DNA of 64,000 nucleotides from Ramlibacter sp. (GCF_029866045.1 NZ_JARXAB010000027.1:1-64000); one strand, 5' to 3'. Counted from the stretch's first letter, positions 39,864 through 49,065 are shown. The notes: generated by a model not told the origin, from the sequence alone. A program made the numbers and translations.

Positions 39864-40308
39864 CTCTGGGCTGCGGCGCGTTGTCCTCGATACCAACGTC
39901 GTCGTTTCGGCCTTGCTGTTCAGGCAGGGCGAGGCGAGTCAGATCCGGCGCTTTTGGCAAGAGCGTTTGGTGCAGCCCCTGGTGTCTGCGCAAACCACGA
40001 TGGAGCTGGTGCGGGTGCTGGCCTACCCGAAATTCCGCTTGTCTCAAGAAGACCGGGAGGATTTGCTCTCGGAGTACCTTCCCTACGCCCGCGTGGTGAA
40101 GCCCGAGGAGCGTCTCAGTCAGATCCAGCGTGTTCCCCGCTGCCGCGACCCGTTTCATGACATGTTTCTTGAATTGGCGCAGGCAGGGGAAGCGGTCGAT
40201 CTGGTGACAGGGGACCGAGACCTGCTGGAACTGAACGACCCTGCCTTGCGCCGCATGTGCTTTTTGATCATTACTCCCGCCCAGGCGCTCAAGGCTTGGG
40301 GCCACTGA
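39856..40308 (+). CDS. PIN-domain toxin (putative toxin-antitoxin ribonuclease, COG1569-like)
   Basis: 150 aa starting at GTG 39856, inside the antitoxin end. Acidic PIN residues are visible: D12 in [13 protein letters not shown]50 in [10 protein letters not shown]98 and D102 in [11 protein letters not shown], and D120/D122 in TGDRDLL. These coordinate Mg for RNA cleavage in the family. The product is presumably inhibited by the upstream AbrB-type antitoxin. Its TGA ends 1 bp before the guaA ATG, so translation of guaA may be coupled to it. Confidence 0.9.
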   Translation: MTDSGLRRVVLDTNVVVSALLFRQGEASQIRRFWQERLVQPLVSAQTTMELVRVLAYPKFRLSQEDREDLLSEYLPYARVVKPEERLSQIQRVPRCRDPFHDMFLELAQAGEAVDLVTGDRDLLELNDPALRRMCFLIITPAQALKAWGH

Positions 40309-40309
40309 T

Positions 40310-41959
40310 ATGCAACACGACAAGATCCTCATCCTCGACTTCGGCAGCCAGGTCACCCAGCTGATCGCTCGCCGCGTGCGCGAGGCCCATGTTTATTCTG
40401 AAGTACACCCCTGTGACGTGAGCGACGAGTGGGTGCGCCAGTACGCCGCCGACGGCAAGTTGAAGGGCGTCATCCTCTCCGGCAGCCATGCCAGCGTGTA
40501 CGAAGAGACCACCGACAAGGCACCGCAGGCGGTGTTTGAGCTGGGTGTGCCGGTGCTGGGCATCTGCTACGGCATGCAGACCATGGCCCACCAACTCGGT
40601 GGCAAAGTCGAAAGCGGCCAAACGCGCGAATTCGGCTTTGCCGCGGTGCGCGCCCATGGCCACACGAAGCTGCTGGAGAACATTGCCGACTTCACGACGC
40701 CCGAGGGGCACGGCATGCTCAATGTGTGGATGTCACACGGCGACAAGGTCACCGCGCTGCCGCCGGGCTTCAAGACCATGGCCTCCACCCCCAGCTGCCC
40801 CATCGCCGGCATGGCCGACGAGGCCCGGCGTTTTTACGCGGTGCAGTTTCACCCCGAGGTCACGCACACGGTGCAGGGCCACGCCATTCTCGAGCGATTC
40901 GTACTGAACATCTGCCAGGCCAGCCCCGACTGGGTGATGACGGGTCATGTTGAAGAGGCGGTGCGCAAGATCCGTGAGCAGGTGGGCGATGAAGAAGTGA
41001 TTTTGGGTCTGTCTGGCGGCGTCGACTCCTCGGTGGCGGCGGCCCTGATTCACCGCGCCATCGGCGACCAACTCACCTGCGTGTTCGTCGACCATGGCCT
41101 CTTGCGCCTGAACGAGGGCGACCTGGTGATGGACATGTTTGCCGGCAAGCTGCACGCCAAGGTGATTCGCGTCGACGCCAGCGACCTGTTTCTGGGCAAT
41201 CTGGCCGGCGTGAGCGAGCCGGAGCAAAAGCGCAAGATCATCGGTGGTTTGTTTGTCGACGTGTTCAAGGCGGAGGCGGCCAAGCTCAAGGCGGGCTCGG
41301 GCGGCAAGGCATCGGAAGTTGACGGCCAACCGGCCGTCAAAGGGGCGACGTTCCTGGCCCAGGGCACCATCTACCCGGACGTGATCGAAAGTGGCGGTGC
41401 CAAGAGCAAGAAGGCCGTCACCATCAAGAGCCACCACAACGTAGGCGGCCTGCCTGAGCAACTGGGGCTCAAGCTCCTGGAGCCGCTGCGAGACCTGTTC
41501 AAAGACGAAGTGCGCGAGCTCGGCGTGGCTTTGGGCCTGCCGCCTGAGATGGTGTATCGCCACCCTTTCCCGGGCCCTGGCCTGGGCGTGCGCATTCTGG
41601 GCGAGGTCAAGAAGGAATACGCCGACCTGCTGCGGCGGGCCGACGCCATCTTCATCGAAGAGCTCCGCAACCATGTCGACGCCGCGACCGGCAAGAGCTG
41701 GTACGACCTCACCAGCCAGGCCTTCACCGTTTTCCTGCCCGTGAAAAGCGTGGGCGTGATGGGCGACGGCCGCACCTACGACTACGTGGTGGCCCTGCGC
41801 GCAGTGCAAACTAGCGACTTCATGACCGCCGACTGGGCGGAACTGCCCTATGCGCTATTGAAGAAAGTGTCGGGGCGGATCATCAACGAAGTGCGGGGCA
41901 TCAACCGCGTGACCTATGACGTGAGCTCTAAGCCGCCGGCGACGATTGAGTGGGAGTAG
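40310..41959 (+). CDS. guaA: GMP synthase (glutamine-hydrolysing)
   Basis: 549 aa. The N-terminal class I amidotransferase has [20 protein letters not shown] with Cys near residue 86 and FHPEVTHT. The ATP pyrophosphatase domain has [20 protein letters not shown]. The dimerisation domain ends in [20 protein letters not shown]. It converts XMP to GMP using glutamine. An insert around 310-345 ([12 protein letters not shown]) is slightly longer than in E. coli. The ATG is 1 bp after the PIN toxin stop. Confidence 0.98.
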   Translation: MQHDKILILDFGSQVTQLIARRVREAHVYSEVHPCDVSDEWVRQYAADGKLKGVILSGSHASVYEETTDKAPQAVFELGVPVLGICYGMQTMAHQLGGKVESGQTREFGFAAVRAHGHTKLLENIADFTTPEGHGMLNVWMSHGDKVTALPPGFKTMASTPSCPIAGMADEARRFYAVQFHPEVTHTVQGHAILERFVLNICQASPDWVMTGHVEEAVRKIREQVGDEEVILGLSGGVDSSVAAALIHRAIGDQLTCVFVDHGLLRLNEGDLVMDMFAGKLHAKVIRVDASDLFLGNLAGVSEPEQKRKIIGGLFVDVFKAEAAKLKAGSGGKASEVDGQPAVKGATFLAQGTIYPDVIESGGAKSKKAVTIKSHHNVGGLPEQLGLKLLEPLRDLFKDEVRELGVALGLPPEMVYRHPFPGPGLGVRILGEVKKEYADLLRRADAIFIEELRNHVDAATGKSWYDLTSQAFTVFLPVKSVGVMGDGRTYDYVVALRAVQTSDFMTADWAELPYALLKKVSGRIINEVRGINRVTYDVSSKPPATIEWE

Positions 41960-41966
41960 AGCCCCG

Positions 41967-42785
41967 ATGAGCCAAGCCCATCGCCTCAACCTCCAGCCGC
42001 TCAGGGCCAGCCTTGGGCTGATCGTTTTGCTCGCCGTGCTCTGGATGGCTTCTAGTAAGTCCGTCGCACAACAGGCGTTCGACGTGTCGAAAGCCTGGGA
42101 CTATGCAGAGGTCTACCTTCCCGGCAATCTCATGATGCGGCGACCGGATTCCGTGACGTCAGACAAAGCTTTCCCGGCGGTGGTATTCCTGCATGGTTGC
42201 GGCGGCATCACGGACCACGAGCGCAGATGGGCCCAGCACCTCAAGTCGGAAGGCTTTGTGGCCGTGTTTCCGGACTCGCTGAGGATTCCAGGCCGGAGGC
42301 GCAATTGCACGCAAGATCCATCGTTTGATGGTGAGTTTTCCAATGTCCTGATGTCGCAGCTCAGGCCCGCTGAATTCGCCCACACGATGAGCAAATTGAG
42401 AAATTCATCTTGGGTGGATCAGAAGAACATTTTCCTGATGGGGCATAGCGAGGGCGCGATGGCCGCCTACCTGATTCGCGATGATTCGCTTCAGGGCGTG
42501 GTCATTTCCGGGTTCCCGTGTAGCGAGGGGGGCGCGCTTCGCGGCCCACTTCGGGCGCCCCTCGACACCGCCACCTTGGTGGTCAACTGGGAGCTCGACA
42601 CATCTTTTGCCCGCCCTGATCGCCCCAACCTGCAATGCGCAGACAGACCGTTTTGGCGTCTTCGCACGAGCGCTGCGCAGGTGCTGCTGCCGGGCCAAGG
42701 GCACCCTACCGGGTTTTCACCGCTGGCCCGCGATGCGGTCACGCAGTTTCTTCGGCAGTCGATGAACAGAGACAAACCGAATTAA
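41967..42785 (+). CDS. exported alpha/beta hydrolase (dienelactone hydrolase-like)
   Basis: 272 aa from ATG 41967, 7 bp after guaA. An N-terminal hydrophobic segment (ASLGLIVLLAVLWMASSKSVAQQ) is a signal peptide or anchor. FLHGCGGITDHERRW forms the oxyanion region, the nucleophile elbow is GHSEGA, and a likely catalytic His is in PGQGHPTGF near the C-terminus. Six cysteines suggest periplasmic disulfides. The substrate is unknown. Its spacing suggests readthrough from guaA, but no functional link is evident. Confidence 0.8.
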   Translation: MSQAHRLNLQPLRASLGLIVLLAVLWMASSKSVAQQAFDVSKAWDYAEVYLPGNLMMRRPDSVTSDKAFPAVVFLHGCGGITDHERRWAQHLKSEGFVAVFPDSLRIPGRRRNCTQDPSFDGEFSNVLMSQLRPAEFAHTMSKLRNSSWVDQKNIFLMGHSEGAMAAYLIRDDSLQGVVISGFPCSEGGALRGPLRAPLDTATLVVNWELDTSFARPDRPNLQCADRPFWRLRTSAAQVLLPGQGHPTGFSPLARDAVTQFLRQSMNRDKPN

Positions 42786-42837
42786 ATTCAACGGCAACGA
42801 CAGGTAGCGACAACGCCGCCATGAACTGAGAGTAGAA

Positions 42838-43638
42838 ATGCCTGATAACCAAAGAACAAATCACGCGCGCGCCATCAGCCATGGGGCGCTCCTCGCCCTG
42901 GCCGCCATGTGCACAGGCCAAGCCCGCGCCGAGGACCCTTGGGCAGGCCCCTACGCTGGCGTGACGGCAGTGGCTTCTCGCAGCGTCATCAGCGGGGCCA
43001 CCACGAGAGCAGACGGCACGGCGGGGAATAATTCACGGGGCGAGTCGGCACAAAACCTGCGCGATGACGCCAGCGGCTTGGGTGTCCACATGGGTATTCG
43101 CAAGCGCCTCGAATCTGGCCTGATCGTAGGTCTTGAGGCCGATCTTGCAAGGCTTGGCCACCAGGCCCGCAACGGCAACTACATTGATTCCGGCGTCTTT
43201 CTGGGCCAGCCCAGTGCGACGCTTCAATACGACGCACCCTGGCTGGCCACGACGCGGCTGCTTGCCGGATGGCCGTTGGGTGACGTATTGATCTATGGCA
43301 CGGGTGGTCTGGCGTTTTCGTCCGAGAAGGTTGCGCGCACCCAGTACCAGGCCAATGCGCTGACAAGCCTCACGGAGTTCAGGTTCAGCGAAACCGACCG
43401 CCAGAACCGCATTGGCCACGCCCTGGGCGCGGGCGTGCAGTGGCGGCTTGGACGGCTGTGGTCATTGCGCGCGGAATACCTACACACGCGATTTCGCGAT
43501 GAGACGTTTCGCTTCGCGGATGCCCGGGGCGGCGCTCAGGGCAGCTACACCGACGTTCAGGGCCGCCTGGTAGAAAACGGCTTGCATATGAACACGGTGC
43601 GCGTCGGCGTGACCTACGCCTTCGGCCAGGGCCGCTGA
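42838..43638 (+). CDS. outer membrane beta-barrel protein (Omp25/31-like, OmpA-type 8-strand)
   Basis: 266 aa. A signal peptide ends at about residue 31 (GQARAEDP). The first strand, DPWAGPYAGVTAVASRS, matches the W-x-G-x-Y-x-G opening of the family. Alternating hydrophobic strands follow, e.g. LGVHMGIRKRLESGLIVGLEADLARL and DVLIYGTGGLAFSS, plus a wide-charged strand WSLRAEYLHTRFRDE. The end is VRVGVTYAFGQGR, so the terminal aromatic lies four residues before the end instead of being the last residue. A structural or adhesive surface role is possible. Confidence 0.85.
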   Translation: MPDNQRTNHARAISHGALLALAAMCTGQARAEDPWAGPYAGVTAVASRSVISGATTRADGTAGNNSRGESAQNLRDDASGLGVHMGIRKRLESGLIVGLEADLARLGHQARNGNYIDSGVFLGQPSATLQYDAPWLATTRLLAGWPLGDVLIYGTGGLAFSSEKVARTQYQANALTSLTEFRFSETDRQNRIGHALGAGVQWRLGRLWSLRAEYLHTRFRDETFRFADARGGAQGSYTDVQGRLVENGLHMNTVRVGVTYAFGQGR

Positions 43639-43639
43639 G

Positions 43640-43792
43640 CAGCCGAGCTACAGTCCGCTCAACACTTGGGTGGCCCCTTGGCTCACGGGCATCCGGGTGC
43701 CCTACGGCGAATACGGTGACGCCATCGTGCGGGCCCTCCATGCAGACGGGCCGGTGGAGATATTGCTCCCATACCAGTGGGACGGCGCTTAG
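43640..43792 (+). pseudogene. short orphan C-terminal fragment, possibly transposase-derived
   Basis: An open frame without a start reads through to TAG at 43790-43792, with SYSPLNTWVAPWLTGI near its beginning and ALHADGPVEILLPYQWDGA at its end. Codon use looks coding. The L-N...WL...LLP-x-W spacing is loosely reminiscent of IS66-type transposase C-termini, but I cannot confirm this. No N-terminal part exists upstream because the OMP gene ends at 43638. Confidence 0.3.
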
Positions 43793-43841
43793 GCAGGTGT
43801 TTAAGAGGCCTGATCAGGCTCCGCTCTGCCCTTCTTCGAGC

Positions 43842-44663
43842 TTAGTTCTTGCCCTTGTTGACCAGGTTTTTGCCTCGTCCGACCTTGAAGGTTTTAGAGA
43901 CAAGGTTTCTCAAGGCATTGTCTGCAACGCCCACGGCTCTTTTTATTTTTTCGTCCGGCCTGCCTGTGAATGAGGTCACGTGGAAATATTCAGTTGAATC
44001 AGGGGAGTCCACTGAAAAATAGTAGTTGGACACGCAGCACCGCGGCCTGTCCACTTCAACTTGACTCACCGAGTGCCAACTTGTTTTGTTGGTCTCCATG
44101 ACCAGCAGTCGGTTGGTATGTGCCGTGAGAGTTTTTTGCTTTTCCCGCTCTTCGTCCCAGAGTTCAAAGTTGCCGCCGTTTTCAATCTTCCAGTCTGGCG
44201 AAACATAATATAAAAGATTGAGTCGGCGGTATCTCTCCCTATCGCCATCGTGGCTGTTGTCGATGTGCGGATTCAGGAAGTCTCCGGGGAACATCATGGA
44301 GAGCCCACCCGCATAAAGCTTCGGATCCGGCTCGATTCGCTCAAACCCGACGGTCTTGGATATCAAATCTACTACGCGGGCATCCTGGAATGCGTATGTG
44401 ATGTCGGCCAGTATTTTGTCGTATGCGCCCAAATCGGCAGATGTTCTCTTCTTTTCGCGAAATGACTCACGATTGAAAAAGCCGTTTCCGTCTTTGGGAA
44501 AAGCCTCATAAATGGATTGACAAATCGCTGGGTCAAGCAATTCGTCAATCACAAAATGGCGTGTCTTTGTCCCGACCGGATTCGCCCATTGCGTCTGTAT
44601 CGAAGCCGCTGAGGCTTGGATTTTCTCCAGAAGCAATACGGTAAGTTTTTCTTGGTTTGTCAT
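43842..44663 (-). CDS. 2-oxoglutarate/Fe(II)-dependent oxygenase
   Basis: 273 aa from ATG 44663; the open frame continues upstream to 45083 but without family features. Double-stranded beta-helix oxygenase residues are visible: H133 and D135 in NPHIDNSHDG, H197 in SWHSVSQ and R206 in DRPRCC, i.e. the His-Asp-His iron triad and the 2OG-binding Arg. LNLLYYVSPDW and NGGNFELWDE are typical of the prolyl-hydroxylase-like 2OG-FeII_Oxy_3 group. The C-terminus is rich in Lys/Asn. The gene is visibly less GC-rich than its neighbours, suggesting transfer. The substrate is unknown. Confidence 0.85.
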   Translation of the reverse strand: MTNQEKLTVLLLEKIQASAASIQTQWANPVGTKTRHFVIDELLDPAICQSIYEAFPKDGNGFFNRESFREKKRTSADLGAYDKILADITYAFQDARVVDLISKTVGFERIEPDPKLYAGGLSMMFPGDFLNPHIDNSHDGDRERYRRLNLLYYVSPDWKIENGGNFELWDEEREKQKTLTAHTNRLLVMETNKTSWHSVSQVEVDRPRCCVSNYYFSVDSPDSTEYFHVTSFTGRPDEKIKRAVGVADNALRNLVSKTFKVGRGKNLVNKGKN

Positions 44664-45170
44664 TGTTGCAAATGAAAATAACTCTGCTCGAAAAAAACTG
44701 CTGGCCGACACCCTCGGGAAGAGTACCGCTGCGGTGCAGCCAACGCTTTGCGTGGCAGCACCGCCCGGGGCCCCAGCGCCAGGGCTCGGGCACTGGGACG
44801 CTCTGGTCAGTTTCCGCCATTGTGCCGACGGTTTGGTCGTCCATAGCGACCGCACAGCCCAGGCCCCAGAATCGAGGAATCGTGCCGAACCCAAACAATC
44901 GCGCAGAGCCGTTTCTGGCGCCGCCGTCGCCGACCTTGACGCCCAGGTCTGAGGCGTTGCGCGGCGGGTCCCTCCAGCGCCGCGCCGAGGGGCTCTGCGG
45001 TGCTTCGATGATGCGGGCGATCGTGTGGCGCATGCAACATTGCGGCGCTCAAGACTCGCGCCAGCAAGCGCAGCCAAGGTCATGGGCCAGTGATCCGCTG
45101 GACTTCAGCCAATGCCTCGCCGGGTTGGCCTGAGGACGGCTCGGTGGCCATTTCGCGAAAGACTTCAACC
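44664..45170. other. about 500-bp region with no recognisable gene
   Basis: Both strands have open frames, but all are rich in Arg, Pro and Gly, mutually overlapping, and without recognisable motifs. The start of the downstream hydrolase is at 45171. The region presumably contains the promoters of the divergent oxygenase and hydrolase genes; I see no convincing boxes. GC content jumps upward right after the oxygenase start codon. Confidence 0.4.
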
Positions 45171-46121
45171 ATGTCCATCCTTGCACTGGCAAGCGGCCTG
45201 TTCTTGTTGGCCCTGCTTGCATTGGGGATCTGGCTGTGGACGCCCGATCGCGACCGGGCGCAGTTGGAAGCCACTTACCTGAGTACGCCAGGCGACATGC
45301 GCCAAGTGGGCCCGTGGCGGCTTCACCTGCGGGACACCGGGCCCCGCGATGCGCAGGCCGTTTTATTCATCCACGGCTTTGGCTCAAGCCTTCACACCTG
45401 GGAGGCGTGGGCCTTGGCGCTGGAGTCAATGCACCGCATCGTGCGGTTTGACTTGCCCGGCAACGGCCTGAGCGATCCGGACCCGACCGCCGACTACAGC
45501 GATGAACGCAGCCACCAACTGATCGTGGCGGTGATGGACAGCCTGGGCTTGGCCAAGGCCGGCATCGCCGGCCACTCGATCGGGGGCCGACTGGCATGGA
45601 CTTTTGCGGCCCGCCATCCGCAACGCGCCGAACGCCTGGTGCTGGTCGCCCCGGATGGTTTCGCGAGCCCCGGTTTCGCGTACGGGCGCGCGGCCGAAGT
45701 CCCCGCATCGATGGCACTCATGCGCTACGCGCTGCCAAAGCCTCTCCTCAAGATGAGTCTGGCCCCGGCCTACGCTGACCTGAGCGTGATGACCCCTGCG
45801 CTCATGACGCGTTACCACGAGATGATGCTGGCGCCGGGCGCACGGCAGGCCATGCTCGCTCGCATGCGCCAGACGGTGCTGACGGACCCCGTTCCGCAGT
45901 TGCGGGCCATCGTGGTTCCGACGCTTCTGATTTGGGGAGAGCAGGACGCGATGATTCCGTTCGCCAATTCCAGCGACTATCTGCGGACGCTCCCGAACGC
46001 TCGCCTGGCCGCCATCCCTGGCGTGGGTCACCTCCCGCAGGAAGAGCGTGCAGCGGAAGGGCTACAGGCCCTCAGCGGCTTTTTGCAGGCCACGCAGGCT
46101 GGTCTAAAAACGGCGCCTTGA
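45171..46121 (+). CDS. alpha/beta hydrolase with N-terminal membrane anchor
   Basis: 316 aa from ATG 45171 (alternative upstream starts to 45090 lack support). One hydrophobic segment at about 4-22 (LALASGLFLLALLALGIWLW) suggests an inner-membrane anchor. The hydrolase core has FIHGFGSSLHTWEAW, FDLPGNGLSDPDPTADY, the nucleophile elbow GHSIGG, the acid in WGEQDAMIPF and the catalytic His in PGVGHLPQEE. It resembles meta-cleavage-product hydrolase/haloperoxidase-like family members. Substrate unknown; no coupled neighbour. Confidence 0.85.
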   Translation: MSILALASGLFLLALLALGIWLWTPDRDRAQLEATYLSTPGDMRQVGPWRLHLRDTGPRDAQAVLFIHGFGSSLHTWEAWALALESMHRIVRFDLPGNGLSDPDPTADYSDERSHQLIVAVMDSLGLAKAGIAGHSIGGRLAWTFAARHPQRAERLVLVAPDGFASPGFAYGRAAEVPASMALMRYALPKPLLKMSLAPAYADLSVMTPALMTRYHEMMLAPGARQAMLARMRQTVLTDPVPQLRAIVVPTLLIWGEQDAMIPFANSSDYLRTLPNARLAAIPGVGHLPQEERAAEGLQALSGFLQATQAGLKTAP

Positions 46122-46208
46122 GCGACTACAAGAGAGGGCGCATCGGCCGCCATCGACATGCCCGACAAGCTGCGCGAAGCGGACGTCGCGCACTTGGCCT
46201 AGGCTTCC

Positions 46209-47195
46209 TCACTCCGCCGTGATGCCCGCTTTGCGAACGACCTCGCCGAGCCGCTTCGAATCCTTGGCCATCAGGTCGCCGAGTTCCTTGGGCGAACTGC
46301 TTAGCGGATCGAGGCCTTGCTCGACGAGCTTCTTTTGCATCGCCGGGTTGGCCAGGGTGGTGCGGATAGCTTCGTTGAGCTTGTCGATGATCGGCTTGGG
46401 CGTACGGGCCGGCACGAAGACCGAGTACCAGAAGTTGGCCTCATAGTCCTTGATGCCGGCTTCCTCCATGGTGGGCACCTCGGGTGCCGCCGGTGACCTT
46501 GACTTGGATGTGACCGCCAGCGCCCTCAGCTTGCCGGCCTTCACTTGCGACAGGAGGGGCGGCAGCGGGTTGAACGTCATTTGGACTTGCCCGGCGATGA
46601 CGTCGGTCATGGCCGGGCCTGCGCCCTTGTACGGCACATGGGTGATGTCCGTCCCGGTCATCATCTTGAACGTCTCGGTGGCAATGTGGTTGGGCGCACC
46701 AGGGCCGACAGATGCGTAATTGAGTTTGCGCGGATTGCGCCGCGCGTAGTCGACCAGCTCGCCGACCGTGCGTACTGGCAGGTCGATGTTGACGACCAGC
46801 ATCTGCGGAGCCATTGCCAGCAAGGAGACCGGCTCGAAGTCGGCTGTGGCGTCGTACGGAAGCGTCTTTCGCAGCAAGGGGTTGATGACCATGCCTGCCG
46901 TGGTTCCGAACAGCAGGGTGTAGCCATCGGGTGCAGACTTTGCAACGTGCTCGGTACCGATCACCCCGCCGGCCCCCCCGCGGTTGTCCACAATGACGGG
47001 TTGCTTGAGCAAGCGCGCGAGTTCATTGCCGACCTCTCGGGCCACGAAGTCGGTGCCTCCCCCCGGGGGATAGGTGACCACGAAACGTATGGGGCGCGAC
47101 GGATACCCCGCAGCGGAATCAGCAGGGCGGGGCGCTGGCTGGGCAATCACGGCAGATGCCGCGCACGCCAGCATGAAGGCGGCCAATCGTTTCAT
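46209..47195 (-). CDS. tripartite tricarboxylate transporter (Bug) periplasmic substrate-binding protein
   Basis: 328 aa from ATG 47195 (GAGGAGAA upstream); an upstream frame to 47234 is not needed. The signal peptide MKRLAAFMLACAASAVIAQ is followed by Bug motifs YPSRPIRFVVTYPPGGGTDFVAR, VIVDNRGGAGGVIGTE, KSAPDGYTLLFG, LPYDATADFEP and HVPYKGAGPAM. This is the third Bug gene of the window. It is divergent from the alpha/beta-hydrolase-fold gene at 47450, suggesting the two are coregulated and concern the same compound. Confidence 0.92.
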   Translation of the reverse strand: MKRLAAFMLACAASAVIAQPAPRPADSAAGYPSRPIRFVVTYPPGGGTDFVAREVGNELARLLKQPVIVDNRGGAGGVIGTEHVAKSAPDGYTLLFGTTAGMVINPLLRKTLPYDATADFEPVSLLAMAPQMLVVNIDLPVRTVGELVDYARRNPRKLNYASVGPGAPNHIATETFKMMTGTDITHVPYKGAGPAMTDVIAGQVQMTFNPLPPLLSQVKAGKLRALAVTSKSRSPAAPEVPTMEEAGIKDYEANFWYSVFVPARTPKPIIDKLNEAIRTTLANPAMQKKLVEQGLDPLSSSPKELGDLMAKDSKRLGEVVRKAGITAE

Positions 47196-47449
47196 GAGAT
47201 CGTTCTCCTCGTTTTTTATGGGCGGCGATGCCAAGCTTCAAAGCGTCGCCGAAGTCTCCGGAAAGTGCTGCAAGGGGAGTCGCGGCAAATCAGCATATCA
47301 CTATCAAAATGCCTAATTGTTCGCCTTGCTGGCGCGCCCGACGCCAGACCGGACTCACACCCAGCGACGAGTACATCAGCGAATCTTGTTTGAAAAGGTG
47401 CTCAGACTTATGCTTGATCAATCAAAATCACAACAGACGTCCTGAGACC

Positions 47450-48310
47450 ATGAACGCTTCAACCCCTGCGCTGCCGCCTCGTGTCAGCCGACGTCTTGTC
47501 GATACCCGATTCGGGCAGATTCATTGCCGAATCGCAGGCCCTGCACAGGACGCGAATGCACCCGCGCTGATTCTTTTCCATATCAACCAACAGTCGTCTG
47601 CACTGGGGATCGAGCTTCTGGAAGCACTGGCCGGCGACGTCCACGCGGTAGCGATGGACTACCCCGGGTGCGGGATGTCCGACCACATTCCCTTCCAACC
47701 GAGCATCGCCGATTACGCCGACTGCGGCGCCGAGGTGATGCAGGCGCTGGGGTTTGCTCGCTATGTGGCGATGGGCGAGGCTACAGGCGCCGCCGTCGCG
47801 GCCGAGATGAGCGCGCGGCACCGTGCCGCAGTCCAAGCCGCCGTACTCGTGAACTGCCCGATCTACAAGGACAACCAACAGGCGCATGAAGTGCACCGCC
47901 CGCTGAAGGACACGCTGCGGCCTGCAGATGCGTCCGGCTTTCCGACCACGCGTACGCTGGAGTTCATGCGCGAGAAGGACCCGACGCACGCGCCCATGCA
48001 TCCCGACCAGTCATGGATGGACCGCATCAACGTGGCACAGCTCGAAACAGGTCGGGACCGCTGGCAGGCCCTGGACGCCCTCAATGCCTACGACATCAAA
48101 GCGGGCCTGGAGGCCATCCCATGCCCCACGCTACTGCTGATGGGAGAGCATTTCCACTACACCGCGCTGCTGGAGCAGTACACCTCGCGGTTGCAGCATC
48201 TGGCACAGGCCCACGTGATCCAGAACGCACGCTTTTGCATGGTCTGGGAGAAAGCGGGGGAACTCGCGGGCCATGTCAGGCCCTTCCTGACCCAACACAG
48301 GCCGACCTGA
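47450..48310 (+). CDS. alpha/beta hydrolase-fold protein lacking the nucleophile serine
   Basis: 286 aa from ATG 47450. The fold is recognisable: VDTRFGQIHCRIAG, a strand ALILFHINQQSS, VAMDYPGCGMSDHIP, YADCGAEVMQALGFARYVAMGEATGAAVAAEM, LLLMGEHFHYT. At the nucleophile elbow the usual G-x-S-x-G reads G-E-A-T-G with Ala111 in place of Ser, and the oxyanion HG motif reads HINQ. A classical Ser-His-Asp mechanism is therefore not possible. It could be a lyase, a cofactor-free oxygenase-like member, or a sensor. Divergent from a Bug receptor gene. Confidence 0.78.
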   Translation: MNASTPALPPRVSRRLVDTRFGQIHCRIAGPAQDANAPALILFHINQQSSALGIELLEALAGDVHAVAMDYPGCGMSDHIPFQPSIADYADCGAEVMQALGFARYVAMGEATGAAVAAEMSARHRAAVQAAVLVNCPIYKDNQQAHEVHRPLKDTLRPADASGFPTTRTLEFMREKDPTHAPMHPDQSWMDRINVAQLETGRDRWQALDALNAYDIKAGLEAIPCPTLLLMGEHFHYTALLEQYTSRLQHLAQAHVIQNARFCMVWEKAGELAGHVRPFLTQHRPT

Positions 48311-48496
48311 AACTTCTCCGCCAAACACAGTGATGCCATCGAATTTTGGCGATACGAACGGGCAGGGGATTCGCTGAAGGGTCGGACGTGACCAACAAGC
48401 CACCCGCTTTCAGCGCCTTGAAGGCGCCAACTTGCCAAGGTCCCAAAAATTGGGATGGGCCCACCCGCCAAAACGCCTGCAGGATGACCGCAGGGC
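48311..48496. other. spacer with small palindromes, no gene
   Basis: No coding feature is seen. It contains GCGCCTT-G-AAGGCGC (48413-48427, perfect 7-bp arms) and TCCCAA-AAA-TTGGGA (48441-48455). The first could form a tight hairpin after the hydrolase-fold gene, but there is no U-run. Confidence 0.4.
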
Positions 48497-48580
48497 TCAT
48501 TGCAGCGCCAGCCAGATCGCGTTGCGACGCATGAACCACGGCGTCATCGGGCCGTTGTAGCGCGCCAGCACCGGCTTCAT
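48497..48580 (-). pseudogene. C-terminal fragment duplicated from a SOUL heme-binding protein gene
   Basis: On the minus strand this fragment encodes KPVLARYNGPMTPWFMRRNAIWLALQ and then stops. It is almost the same as the last residues of the intact SOUL protein at 49672-50277 (EPVLARYNGPMTPWFMRRNEIWLSLR). Over 76 nt (48502-48577) roughly 67 positions match. The rest of the gene is absent; upstream sequence becomes a different pseudogene on the opposite strand. Confidence 0.85.
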
Positions 48581-48592
48581 CGAGCCGGCCAT

Positions 48593-48964
48593 GCTGCTAT
48601 CAGCGCCAAGGGCGCTGGTGGTCAGAGCAGTGTCAATGCCTATGCAACGGTTTTCGAGGGGCTGATGTCCCACACGGGCAACCCGCTGGCCGATGGCCAG
48701 TTGATGCATTCGGCTAGGCTACTAGTCCGCCATCTTGCCGCCCCCCCTCCACCCACGACGACCCGGAGGTGCGGGGCGAGCTCGTGCTGGCCACCATTCT
48801 GTGCAGGCAGGGTGGTGACTACACCGGTGCTGGCGTCACCACGGCGATCGGCCACGCTGCCGGCAATCGCCCGCCACGCCATGGGGGACTGGTTCTTGCG
48901 TGGCAATCCGAGACGTTTCGACAATGCTGCCGAGATTGAGCAGCTGCTTGAGTTGGCTTGGTGA
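48593..48964 (+). pseudogene. decayed iron-containing alcohol dehydrogenase fragment
   Basis: Three blocks read like an Fe-ADH core but in changing frames. The first is VNAYATVFEGLMSHTGNPLAD with ARLLVRHL. After a frameshift in the C-rich run near 48750 the second reads DDPEVRGELVLATILCRQGG and DYTGAGVTTAIGHAAG. Back in the first frame, the third is DWFLRGNPRRFDNAAEIEQLLELAW and a TGA at 48962. The order and motifs match the helical C-terminal domain of the family, but roughly 100 residues between the second and third blocks, and the whole N-terminal half, are missing. Confidence 0.65.
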
Positions 48965-49065
48965 TCTCACAAGGGGACTGAGACCACAGGCAGTGGTTGG
49001 AGTGCTGCGCTTGGTCCCCGCACACTGAGCCCTGGGTCTTCAGTTTCAGAGCCGCTTCATTTGCA

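Noticed and set aside
44734-45067. Small genes in the spacer after the oxygenase
   Set aside because: Several overlapping frames on both strands are open, but none has a ribosome site with recognisable protein features.
46154-46202. Mini-ORF after the anchored hydrolase gene
   Set aside because: It would encode about 15 residues without a ribosome site; too little to support.
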